Of a stretch of DNA of 64,000 nucleotides, positions 8,070-15,951 are shown one piece after another. Within the stretch, counting starts at the first letter, position 1, and every line of letters starts with the position of its first letter. Under the pieces are notes generated by a model that saw only the letters and a list, made by a program, of their open reading frames with translations, was not told the DNA's origin and ran no database searches. This DNA is from Tamlana crocina (GTDB lineage: Bacteria > Bacteroidota > Bacteroidia > Flavobacteriales > Flavobacteriaceae): positions 1,622,001 to 1,686,000 of the forward strand of contig CP158972.1 of the NCBI GenBank assembly GCA_040429635.1. The letters run 5' to 3'. The translations under genes were made by a program, and so were the position numbers.

Positions 8070-9404
8070 TTAATCTCTAAATATTTGATTTGGAAATACC
8101 GCTACGCTTTCAAATCCGTGTTCACCGACCGAAGCGACGCCAAAATAGTAATTATCTATAATAATGCCTTCTAAAGTAAAAGAGGAAACATCACCTACAT
8201 AGCGACTGTGGTCCCAAGTGGGGGAGGTGGTGTCGCGCCAATAGATTTTATACCCCTTAGCTCCGATAACTTTATCCCATTTGAGTTTGGTTGAAGGCTC
8301 AACTATGCCACCAATACTTACATTTTTTGGGGGAGGTGGGGCAGATGCCAAACTTGCTAAATTTATGGCGTTTACGGCTGTTAGTTTTTTTGCATAATCA
8401 AATTTAACGTGTTCAATAACATCACCATACTTTATACCATTTTCTTCCCGAATATCCTGATGTTGCTGGGTGTAATTCTCATGGGCTTCCATAATTCTTA
8501 TACCGGCAAAACCCAAATCGTTAAAGGGCCGGTGGTGGCCACCACGTCCAAACCTATCCAATCGATATATCATTTTGGGGTTCATTTCAGGCATGTATGA
8601 TTTTACGGTTTTATGCACATAGCGTGCCAATTGTCTGGAAACACCATCTACTTCGCCGCCGTAAAAGCGTCGCATGGTACGTTCACGTTCTGTTTCATTT
8701 GGGGGAACGGGTTCAGAGAAAATTCTAAACGTTCTGTTGTCAATTACACCATCAACACCCTTAATGTTTCCAATCATATCGTTATTAAAGACTCCTATAA
8801 TGTCCCAACCTTTTTCTTTAGCATACTGAGCTAAACCTTGGCCGCCAAATAGACCTTGTTCTTCGCCAGATAGCCCCACATAAACGATACTGCTGTTAAA
8901 TTTGTATTTAGTGAGCACCCGAGCGGCCTCTATGGTTCCCGCCATTCCTGAAGCGTTATCATTGGCCCCAGGGGCGTCGGTCGTAAAATCCATCGTGTCG
9001 CTGGCGCGAGAATCAATATCTCCACTCATGATAATGTAACGGTTGGGGTATTTTATACCTTTTTGAATGGCAACAACATTAACTACCCAAGCATCGTGGG
9101 GCACGCGAGAGTTGCCTTTTTGGGTAACGAAATCTTTTTGGTAAAATACATCCAAGCAGTCTCCGCAATGAGTCGATATGGTTTCAAATTCTTTTTTTAT
9201 CCATCGGCGTGCGGCGCCAATACCCCTTGTGTTGGATAGTGTATCGCTAAATGTGTTTCTTGTGCCAAAATTCACCAAAGTTTGTATGTCGTTTTTAATG
9301 CGTTCGGAAGAAACAGAATCGATGATGTTGTAAATTTGTTGAGTGTTTTGAGCGTTTGCCAATACACCAAAACAGAATAGTAAGGAAAAAACTAAACGTT
9401 TCAT
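8070..9404 (-). CDS. M28 family peptidase with C-terminal beta-sandwich domain
   Basis: A 444-residue secreted protein with a signal peptide cleaved near ANAQ19. The M28 metal-binding order is visible: SGDIDSR (127-133), APGANDNASG (144-153, Asp149), SGEEQGLFG (179-187), NNDMIGN (207-213) and QQHQDI (313-318, His315). The first ligand, usually His in GHYDS, is Asp129 here. Two cysteines (Cys80, Cys83) lie in the N-terminal part. Residues about 356-444 look like a fibronectin-III/beta-sandwich domain after a proline-rich linker (PPPP). It is first in the peptidase operon. Likely an aminopeptidase working beside the M1 enzyme; the Asp129 substitution may be a natural variant within this subgroup. 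Confidence 0.88.
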   Translation of the reverse strand: MKRLVFSLLFCFGVLANAQNTQQIYNIIDSVSSERIKNDIQTLVNFGTRNTFSDTLSNTRGIGAARRWIKKEFETISTHCGDCLDVFYQKDFVTQKGNSRVPHDAWVVNVVAIQKGIKYPNRYIIMSGDIDSRASDTMDFTTDAPGANDNASGMAGTIEAARVLTKYKFNSSIVYVGLSGEEQGLFGGQGLAQYAKEKGWDIIGVFNNDMIGNIKGVDGVIDNRTFRIFSEPVPPNETERERTMRRFYGGEVDGVSRQLARYVHKTVKSYMPEMNPKMIYRLDRFGRGGHHRPFNDLGFAGIRIMEAHENYTQQHQDIREENGIKYGDVIEHVKFDYAKKLTAVNAINLASLASAPPPPKNVSIGGIVEPSTKLKWDKVIGAKGYKIYWRDTTSPTWDHSRYVGDVSSFTLEGIIIDNYYFGVASVGEHGFESVAVFPNQIFRD

Positions 9405-9436
9405 ATTTTAAAATTTATCTAAAAATAACTAAAAAT

Positions 9437-9468
9437 AAATGCGCCTCAAATAATAATTAGGCGCATTT
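9437..9468 (-). terminator. Terminator of the beta-oxidation operon
   Basis: AAATGCGCCT (9437-9446) pairs perfectly with AGGCGCATTT (9459-9468), with a 12-base loop. Read on the minus strand the stem is followed by ATTTTTAGTTATTTTT. It lies 28 bases past the acyl-CoA dehydrogenase stop and just ahead of the M28 gene. Confidence 0.8.
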
Positions 9469-9496
9469 AAATATTGAGTTAGTCACTTACGTCTGC

Positions 9497-11299
9497 TTAA
9501 TAGCAGTATTTGTTTTCTTTTATAACTTTATCGGCGATAATGTGTCTTAGTTCGATAATGTTAGGCATGTTTACATATTTAATGTAGCGTTTAAGCCCCA
9601 TGAGCATCATACGTTGTTCATCGCCTTTGGAAAATGAAATAATGGAATGTTTTCCTGCAGTTTCTATCACATCGATAGCATGGAATAGGTTGAGTTTAGC
9701 CATAGCTATTTGTTCCTTTATGTTCTCTTCGCCTTCTTTTTTGGCCATCTTTTCAGCTCTTAAAATCGCAGATTCGGCTAAGTAAATTTGAATCAGAATA
9801 TCGGATGCAGCTAGCATCAACTGTTGTTGCTTTTCAATTTCTTCGCCGTATTTTTTTAGTGCTGCACCGGCAACCATTAAAAATAGTTTTTTAAGGTTTT
9901 TTACAATGCTTTTTTCTTCTGAAAATAATTCTGAAAAATCTTGAGGTTCAAATGAAGGGATACCCACCAATTCTTCGGCAACCTCCTGTGCTGGGGTTAG
10001 TAAATCAACGTGACCTTTCATGGCTTTTTTAATCAGCATACCTATGGAAAGCATACGGTTAATTTCGTTGGTGCCTTCATAGATTCGCGAAATACGTGCA
10101 TCGCGCCAAGCGGATTCAATAGGTGTTTCTTCCGAAAAGCCCATTCCACCAAAAATCTGGATGCCTTCATCGGTACAACGCTGAATAAATTCTGAAACGG
10201 CTACTTTAAGAATAGAGCATTCAATGGCATATTCTTCAACACCTTTAAGTTCAGCTTCTTGGTGGGTGTCTTTACCGTTATTTTTTCTGATGGTAATGCG
10301 GTCCTCAATGTTTTTTGAGGCACGATAGGTTGCGGCCTCTCCAACCCAGCAATTGGTGGCCATTTCGGCAATTTTTTGTCTGATGGCTCCGAAGCTGGAA
10401 ATAGGCACTTTAAACTGAATACGCTCGTTGGCATATTTAACCGATTCTGTAATGGTACGCCTTTGGGCATCCAAACAGGCAGCAGCTAATTTTATACGCC
10501 CCACATTAAGGGCATTCATGGCAATTTTAAAACCGTTGCCACGGGTAGAAAGCATGTTTTCAACAGGTACAACGGTGTCGTTAAAAAACACTTGTCTGGT
10601 GGAAGAGGCCCGGATGCCTAATTTATGTTCTTCTTCGCCCATGGTAATACCGTTAGGGTTTTCGGGGTCGTATTCTACAATAAATCCGGTGATGTTTTTA
10701 TCGTCTTCAATACGTGCAAAAACAATCATTAAGCTACAAAAACCGGCATTGGAAATCCACATTTTCTGCCCCGTAATTTTATAATGTGTGCCATCTTCAG
10801 AAAGTACCGCTTTGGTCTTCCCGGAATTGGCATCACTACCGGCACTGGGTTCGGTTAAGCAGTAGGCGCCAAACCATTCGCCAGTGGCCAATTTTGGGAC
10901 ATATTTTTGTTTTTGCTCCTCGTTTCCGTAAAGCGTGATGGGCATTGTGCCGATTCCGGTGTGGGCACCAAAGGCCGTGCTGAATGATCCCGTAGCTCCC
11001 GAAATAAAATCGCAAACCAAAACGGTATCAACAAACCCCATGCCCATACCACCGTACTCTTCGGGCACGGCAATACTTAAAAAACCAAGTTCCCCAGCTT
11101 TTTGCATGCAGGATTCGGTCAAGGCGTAATCTTTCTTTTCAAACTGGGCTTTTTTTGCCCAAACTTCGCGGTCAACAAATTCGGTTACCGCTTCCTTCAT
11201 CATTAATTGGTCCTCGTTGAAATCTTCGGGTGTGAAGATGTCCTCGCAGTTGGTTTCCTTAACCAAAAACTGTCCGCCACGTAAAATATCTTTTTCCAT
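9497..11299 (-). CDS. Acyl-CoA dehydrogenase, long form
   Basis: A 600-residue FAD-dependent acyl-CoA dehydrogenase for the first step of fatty-acid beta-oxidation. Visible signatures are YCLTEPSAGSD (146-156), KMWISNAGF (179-187), QIFGGMGF (381-388) and RIYEGTNEI (405-413), whose Glu408 is the probable catalytic base. The canonical domain ends near residue 430. The extra 170-residue helical C-terminus resembles that of very-long-chain-type acyl-CoA dehydrogenases. It is the last gene of a minus-strand operon behind thiolase, with 18 bases between them, and is followed by a clear terminator. It is probably under the MarR regulator encoded at the head of the operon. Confidence 0.93.
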   Translation of the reverse strand: MEKDILRGGQFLVKETNCEDIFTPEDFNEDQLMMKEAVTEFVDREVWAKKAQFEKKDYALTESCMQKAGELGFLSIAVPEEYGGMGMGFVDTVLVCDFISGATGSFSTAFGAHTGIGTMPITLYGNEEQKQKYVPKLATGEWFGAYCLTEPSAGSDANSGKTKAVLSEDGTHYKITGQKMWISNAGFCSLMIVFARIEDDKNITGFIVEYDPENPNGITMGEEEHKLGIRASSTRQVFFNDTVVPVENMLSTRGNGFKIAMNALNVGRIKLAAACLDAQRRTITESVKYANERIQFKVPISSFGAIRQKIAEMATNCWVGEAATYRASKNIEDRITIRKNNGKDTHQEAELKGVEEYAIECSILKVAVSEFIQRCTDEGIQIFGGMGFSEETPIESAWRDARISRIYEGTNEINRMLSIGMLIKKAMKGHVDLLTPAQEVAEELVGIPSFEPQDFSELFSEEKSIVKNLKKLFLMVAGAALKKYGEEIEKQQQLMLAASDILIQIYLAESAILRAEKMAKKEGEENIKEQIAMAKLNLFHAIDVIETAGKHSIISFSKGDEQRMMLMGLKRYIKYVNMPNIIELRHIIADKVIKENKYCY

Positions 11300-11317
11300 T
11301 CGTTTGTAGTTGTCTTT

Positions 11318-12508
11318 TTAGTTTAAAAATTCAAAAATCCCACAGGCGCCTTGTCCGGTTCCTACGCACATGGTTACGGCACCATATTTGTTTTTCATAT
11401 TGCGTTTGCGCATTTCGTCAAATAATTGCACAGAAAGTTTAGCGCCCGTGCAGCCTAAAGGATGACCTAGAGCAATGGCTCCTCCGTTTACGTTTACAAT
11501 ATCGGGGTTGAGGTTTAGCTCCCGAATTACGGCAATAGATTGCGAAGCAAAGGCTTCGTTGAGTTCGATTAACTCTAAATCGTCTTGTTTTAACCCTGCC
11601 AATTTTAAGGCTTTTGGAATGGCCTTTACAGGACCAATGCCCATTATTCGAGGTTCAACTCCGGCGGCGGCATAATTTACCAATCGTGCAATAGGTTCTA
11701 AGTTGAGTTCCTTTACCATGTCTTCACTCATTAGCATTACGAATGCTGCACCGTCACTCATTTGTGATGAATTGCCCGCAGTTACGCTTCCACCTTGCGC
11801 GAAAACGGGTCTCAGTTTAGCCAAAACTTCTAAACTCGTATCTTTTCGAGGACCTTCATCCTTGGTAACAGTATATGATTTCGTAGCTTTTTTTCCGTTG
11901 GAATCGATATAAGTTTCTTCGACTTCAATGGGAACAATTTGATCTTGAAAACGGTCTTCGGCTTGAGCTTTTATCGCTTTTTGATGCGAATTGAAAGCGA
12001 ATTCATCCTGATCTTCGCGAGATACTTTAAACTGATTGGCAACAGCTTCGGCCGTATTTCCCATGCCCCAATAATAGTCGGGGTGACCAGCTTTAACGGT
12101 GTCGTAGTTCAATTCGGGTTTAAACCCGGTCATGGGTACAGCGCTCATGCTTTCGGCACCACCGGCGATGATGCAATCGGCCATTCCAGACTGGATTTTT
12201 GCCGCAGCAATGCCAATCGTTTCAATTCCCGAAGCACAAAATCGATTGATAGTTACACCAGGCACTTCCACGCTATTCAAACCAATGAGCGAAATGAATC
12301 GGGCCATGTTAAGTCCTTGAGAACCTTCGGGCATGGCGTTGCCGACAATAACATCGTCAATTCGTGTTTTATCGAAATCTGGCAACTGTTTCATCATATA
12401 CTGAATGGTCTCAGCCGCCAATTCGTCTGTACGTTTAAATCGGAACACGCCCTTTGGGGCTTTTCCAACGGCGGTTCGGTATGCTTTAACTATATATGCT
12501 TGTTTCAT
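11318..12508 (-). CDS. fadA: Acetyl-CoA C-acyltransferase (beta-ketothiolase)
   Basis: A 396-residue thiolase that cleaves 3-ketoacyl-CoA to acetyl-CoA and a shortened acyl-CoA. The nucleophile is Cys91 in INRFCASG, and the C-terminal acid/base residues are His349 in GHPLGC and Cys381 in MCVGTGQG. All three catalytic residues are present and the length is normal. It lies between the HADH/enoyl-CoA hydratase gene (upstream, beyond an inserted four-helix-bundle gene) and the acyl-CoA dehydrogenase (downstream). Degradative rather than biosynthetic function is inferred from these neighbours. Confidence 0.95.
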   Translation of the reverse strand: MKQAYIVKAYRTAVGKAPKGVFRFKRTDELAAETIQYMMKQLPDFDKTRIDDVIVGNAMPEGSQGLNMARFISLIGLNSVEVPGVTINRFCASGIETIGIAAAKIQSGMADCIIAGGAESMSAVPMTGFKPELNYDTVKAGHPDYYWGMGNTAEAVANQFKVSREDQDEFAFNSHQKAIKAQAEDRFQDQIVPIEVEETYIDSNGKKATKSYTVTKDEGPRKDTSLEVLAKLRPVFAQGGSVTAGNSSQMSDGAAFVMLMSEDMVKELNLEPIARLVNYAAAGVEPRIMGIGPVKAIPKALKLAGLKQDDLELIELNEAFASQSIAVIRELNLNPDIVNVNGGAIALGHPLGCTGAKLSVQLFDEMRKRNMKNKYGAVTMCVGTGQGACGIFEFLN

Positions 12509-12534
12509 AAATTCTGAATTAAGATTTTAGTAAA

Positions 12535-12941
12535 AAGTATTAAGACTTTTGGATTGATTTTTGAAGGGAATAGTTCATTTTAGTAACTTCAATTACCTTA
12601 TTGATTATTGGTCGAACATTATTTTCGGTGATAAGGTTTAACCTTTTCGAAAGATATAATTGAGTTAATAGTTCAAATGAAGAACCGTTTGCAATGCCTA
12701 GAAACTGTTTAAATTCACCATTTGTATTTCTTCCTGCACCTTCAGCAATATTCGAAGGAATTGAAATTGCACTTCTCCTTAATTGAGAAGTAAGTCCATA
12801 TTTTTCTTCAACAGGAAAATTTTCTGTTGCTTTATAGCAACTTTCCGTAATATCCATTGCTTTTTGCCATATTTTCAAATCTTCAAATCTGTGCATAGTT
12901 TTATTGTTCTTAATACTGAATACTGCTTACTTAATACTTAA
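12535..12941. repeat. 10-bp inverted repeat flanking the four-helix-bundle gene
   Basis: AAGTATTAAG at 12535-12544 is matched by its exact reverse complement CTTAATACTT at 12932-12941, with an additional CTTAATACT at 12911-12919. The left arm overlaps the stop codon of the enclosed gene. The flanks consist of degenerate TTAATACTGAATACT-like sequence, unlike the tight spacing elsewhere in this operon. It suggests an inserted cassette. Confidence 0.5.
12540..12896 (-). CDS. Four-helix-bundle protein (S23/TIGR02436-like)
   Basis: A 118-residue protein that starts with FEDLKIWQKAMDI and contains LTSQLRRSAISIPSNIAEG and FLGIANGSSFELLTQL. These are the signatures of the small four-helix-bundle family first found inside intervening sequences of 23S rRNA genes. 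Stand-alone copies are common in Bacteroidota; their function is unknown. No rRNA is present here. The gene sits between the HADH/hydratase and thiolase genes in the same orientation, framed by a 10-bp inverted repeat and low-complexity sequence. It is probably an accessory insertion that the operon reads through, not a beta-oxidation enzyme. Confidence 0.9.
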   Translation of the reverse strand: MHRFEDLKIWQKAMDITESCYKATENFPVEEKYGLTSQLRRSAISIPSNIAEGAGRNTNGEFKQFLGIANGSSFELLTQLYLSKRLNLITENNVRPIINKVIEVTKMNYSLQKSIQKS

Positions 12942-12945
12942 TGCG

Positions 12946-15354
12946 TTAATTGCGCAATGGTTTTCCAGTTTTGAGCATATGCTGTATGCGTTCTAAAGTT
13001 TTACGTTCGGTACACAAACTCAAAAAAGCTTCGCGTTCTAGATCTAGTAAATATTGTTCGCTTACCAAAGTGGGTTCAGATAAATCGCCACCAGCCATAA
13101 CGTAGGCCAATTTATTGGCAATTTTTTGATCGTGCTCACTAATGTAATGAGCAGCTTCCATAGAATCTGTGCCTACTAAAAACATGCCTAGGGCCTGTTT
13201 TCCCAAAACTTTTACATCGGTTCGTTTTACGGGTTTGGTGTAGCCCGCCTCGGCCATTAATCTGGCATGAGCTTTCGCTGTGGCTATTTGTCGGTCTTTG
13301 TTGACTACCACAATATCTTTTCCTTTTTGAAGCACTCCCAAATCGAAGGCTTCGTAGGCTGAAGTCGATACCTTTGCCATACCAATGGTTAGGAAATATT
13401 CCTGAAGAACATTCAATTCCACATCGCCTTTTCTGAAGGTATCTGAGGCACGAAGGGCCATTTCTTTTGATCCTCCGCCACCAGGAATTACTCCAACGCC
13501 AAATTCTACCAAGCCCATATAAGTTTCGGCTGCAGCCACTACTTTATCGGCATGCATGGAAAGTTCGCAAGCACCTCCGAGCGACATGCCGTGAGGCGCG
13601 GAAACTGTTGGGATGGCCGAATAGCGCATACGCATCATGGTGTCCTGAAAATATTTAATGGCGCCGTTAAGCTCATCGTATTCCTGTTCTACAGCCATCA
13701 TAAAAATCATACCGATGTTGGCACCTACAGAAAAGTTGGCACCTTGATTGCCAATAACCAATCCCTCGAAATCTTTTTCGGCAATATCGACTGCTTTGTT
13801 CAATCCGGCCAACACATCGCCGCCAATGGTATTCATTTTACTTTGGAATTCACAGTTGAGAATACCATCGCCCAAATCTTCAATAACCACATCGGCATTT
13901 TTGAATACTTCTTTTGATTTTCTGATGTTATCCAAAATAATGAAGGCGTCCTGTCCGGGAACTTTTTCCTGTGATTGCGATGGGATATCGTAAAAATAAG
14001 TAGCGCCCTCTTTTACAGTGTAGAATGAGTTATTTCCAGAGGAAAGCATTTCGTTAACCCAATCGGCGGGTTGAAGGTTTTCAGCTTTTATGAGTTCGAT
14101 ACCTTTTTCAACACCAATGGCGTCCCAGATTTGGAAAGGGCCATGTTCCCAACCAAAACCTGCTTTCATGGCGTCGTCAATTTTATAAAGCTCATCTGAA
14201 ATCTCGGGAATTCTGTGCGACACATAAGCGAATAACGCAGCGAACGTTTTTCGGTAAAACTCGCCTGCTTTGTCTTTTCCTGAAACTAAAATTTCAAAAC
14301 GATCAATGACTTTATCAACCGATTTGGTAAGTTCTAAAGTCGCGAATTTTGCTTTTTTTGAAGCTCGATACTCCATGGAATCAAGGTCGAGCGACAAAAT
14401 TTCACTTTTACCGTCGTCACCTTTCATTTTTTTGTAAAAGCCTTGTCCGGTTTTACTGCCGTACCATTTGTTTTCCATCATGGTATTGATGAAATCGGGT
14501 AGTTTGAACAGTTCCAAACGTTCGTCATCTTTGCAGTTTTCGGCAATACCATTGGCAACGTGCACTAAAGTATCGAGCCCAACAACATCGACAGTACGAA
14601 AGGTGGCCGATTTTGGCCTGCCAATAACGGGGCCGGTAAGTTTATCGACCTCTTCAACGGTTAGTCCCATATGTTTCACGGTGTGAAACAAGCTCATGAT
14701 GCTAAAAATACCAATGCGATTCCCGATAAAAGCCGGTGTGTCTTTGGCTACCACTGATGTTTTTCCTAAAAACTGTTCGCCGTAACCATTTAAAAACTCT
14801 AAAACAGCCGGGTCTGTTTTTGGTCCTGGGATAATTTCAAACAGTTTTAAATAGCGCGCCGGATTAAAAAAATGGGTTCCACAAAAATGTTTTTGAAAAT
14901 CTTCGGTACGCCCCTCGCTCATAAATTTGATGGGAATACCAGAGGTGTTGCTGGTAATTAGCGTTCCGGGTGTTCTATGTTTTTCGAGTTTTTCGAAAAC
15001 CTGTTTTTTTATGTCTAGCCGTTCAACAACTACTTCCATAATCCAATCTACATGCGCCACTTTTGCGATATCGTCCTCTAAGTTTCCCGTAGTTATCCTA
15101 GAAGCGAATTTTTCATGATAAATAGGGGAGGGTTTCGATTTTAAGGCGGTTGCCAAAGCATCGTTAACCAACCGGTTTCGTACCACTTTGTCTTCGAGTG
15201 TGAGACCCTTTGCCTTTTCCTTTTCGTTTAGTTCTCTGGGAATAATGTCTAATAAAAGTACATCTACACCAATGTTGGCGAAATGGCAGGCAATACCGCT
15301 GCCCATAATTCCTGAACCGATAATGGCTATTTTATTTATCCGTCTTTTACTCAT
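12946..15354 (-). CDS. 3-hydroxyacyl-CoA dehydrogenase / enoyl-CoA hydratase
   Basis: An 802-residue bifunctional beta-oxidation enzyme with the dehydrogenase half first. IAIIGSGIMGSGIACHFAN (8-26) is the NAD-binding Rossmann loop, followed by VVKDTPAFIGNRIG and a C-terminal dehydrogenase segment. The crotonase half covers roughly residues 480-700 and shows FSVGANIG, PHGMSLGGACELSMHAD with the first catalytic Glu candidate, and GLVEFGVGVIPGGGG with the second. This domain order is that of FadN-type proteins and opposite to E. coli FadB, which has the hydratase first. It hydrates enoyl-CoA and oxidises the hydroxyacyl-CoA for the thiolase encoded downstream. Its ATG is 9 bases past the marR stop, so marR and this gene are transcribed together. 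Confidence 0.93.
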   Translation of the reverse strand: MSKRRINKIAIIGSGIMGSGIACHFANIGVDVLLLDIIPRELNEKEKAKGLTLEDKVVRNRLVNDALATALKSKPSPIYHEKFASRITTGNLEDDIAKVAHVDWIMEVVVERLDIKKQVFEKLEKHRTPGTLITSNTSGIPIKFMSEGRTEDFQKHFCGTHFFNPARYLKLFEIIPGPKTDPAVLEFLNGYGEQFLGKTSVVAKDTPAFIGNRIGIFSIMSLFHTVKHMGLTVEEVDKLTGPVIGRPKSATFRTVDVVGLDTLVHVANGIAENCKDDERLELFKLPDFINTMMENKWYGSKTGQGFYKKMKGDDGKSEILSLDLDSMEYRASKKAKFATLELTKSVDKVIDRFEILVSGKDKAGEFYRKTFAALFAYVSHRIPEISDELYKIDDAMKAGFGWEHGPFQIWDAIGVEKGIELIKAENLQPADWVNEMLSSGNNSFYTVKEGATYFYDIPSQSQEKVPGQDAFIILDNIRKSKEVFKNADVVIEDLGDGILNCEFQSKMNTIGGDVLAGLNKAVDIAEKDFEGLVIGNQGANFSVGANIGMIFMMAVEQEYDELNGAIKYFQDTMMRMRYSAIPTVSAPHGMSLGGACELSMHADKVVAAAETYMGLVEFGVGVIPGGGGSKEMALRASDTFRKGDVELNVLQEYFLTIGMAKVSTSAYEAFDLGVLQKGKDIVVVNKDRQIATAKAHARLMAEAGYTKPVKRTDVKVLGKQALGMFLVGTDSMEAAHYISEHDQKIANKLAYVMAGGDLSEPTLVSEQYLLDLEREAFLSLCTERKTLERIQHMLKTGKPLRN

Positions 15355-15363
15355 TTTGAATGA

Positions 15364-15807
15364 CTAATCGTTTTGGTTGTATATTTTTTTATTACAAACC
15401 ATTTCGTTGATGACCTCGGCCACCTCATAAAAATGGTTGATTTTTTCTTCGGAAATATTAGCGCGTATTACATCGTTAAATGTTAGTACTTTTTCTCTGG
15501 ATTGCGCCCTTTTTTCACGACCAAATTCGGTAAGGGTAATGATAACGCCGCGGCCGTCGTCCGGGTTGGGGTGTCGCTCAATCAATCCTCTCTTTTCCAT
15601 GGTTTTTAAAATTCTGGATAAGCTGGTGGCCTCCATTCCCATTTTTGGCCCCAAAGCTGTTGAGGGCGTCCCTTTTTCGGGGTCTATACTCAATAATGTA
15701 AAGCCAGTAGCCATCGTGCTTTCAAATTTTGCAGCTTCTTCATTGTACATTTTTTGAACACTTAGCCAAGTGGTTCGCAACACATAGTCGATGGTTTTGT
15801 CTTTCAT
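15364..15807 (-). CDS. MarR family transcriptional regulator of the beta-oxidation operon
   Basis: A 147-residue winged-helix regulator. The recognition region LSRILKTMEKRGLIERHPNPDD and the wing GRGVIITLTEFGRE are typical of MarR proteins, with helical dimerisation segments at both ends. It is the first gene of the operon encoding HADH/hydratase, thiolase and acyl-CoA dehydrogenase. A 26-bp perfect palindrome lies 78 bases upstream of its start, directly upstream of a good TAnnTTTG -7 box. MarR dimers bind palindromes of this kind, so I infer autoregulation and repression of fatty-acid degradation, relieved by an acyl-CoA or fatty-acid ligand. The ligand is unknown. Confidence 0.9.
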   Translation of the reverse strand: MKDKTIDYVLRTTWLSVQKMYNEEAAKFESTMATGFTLLSIDPEKGTPSTALGPKMGMEATSLSRILKTMEKRGLIERHPNPDDGRGVIITLTEFGREKRAQSREKVLTFNDVIRANISEEKINHFYEVAEVINEMVCNKKIYNQND

Positions 15808-15872
15808 CTATTAATTTAATTATCACTTTTGGGTTGCAGCTTTTGCTGTTTTGGTTTAAGTTTGTTATAGCC

Positions 15873-15880
15873 CAAATATA
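15873..15880 (-). promoter_or_regulatory. -7 box (TATATTTG) of the marR operon
   Basis: On the minus strand the sequence reads TATATTTG, a perfect match to the Bacteroidota -7 element TAnnTTTG, about 65 bases upstream of the marR ATG. No clear TTG -33 element is visible; that region is occupied by the palindrome at 15885-15910. Confidence 0.65.
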
Positions 15881-15884
15881 AAAA

Positions 15885-15910
15885 AAAATATTATGCATGC
15901 ATAATATTTT
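15885..15910. promoter_or_regulatory. 26-bp perfect palindrome, probable MarR operator
   Basis: Every base from 15885 to 15910 pairs with its mirror position about the centre of GCATGC (15895-15900); the inner 16 bases are ATTATGCATGCATAAT. It begins 5 bases upstream of the -7 box and so covers the -33 region of the marR promoter. It also lies 42 bases beyond the stop of the acyl-CoA ligase gene, which is transcribed towards it. Position and symmetry fit a MarR operator. Confidence 0.75.
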
Positions 15911-15951
15911 AGCTAAATCTTGTGATTTTTAAACGGGATAAATAGAATCAT

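Noticed and set aside
11939-12517. A 192-codon open frame antisense to the thiolase gene
   Set aside because: The minus strand encodes a complete thiolase with all catalytic residues; the antisense frame shows no domain pattern.
12540-12896. Four-helix-bundle gene as a sign of a 23S rRNA intervening sequence
   Set aside because: There is no rRNA in the neighbourhood; this is a stand-alone copy within a protein operon.
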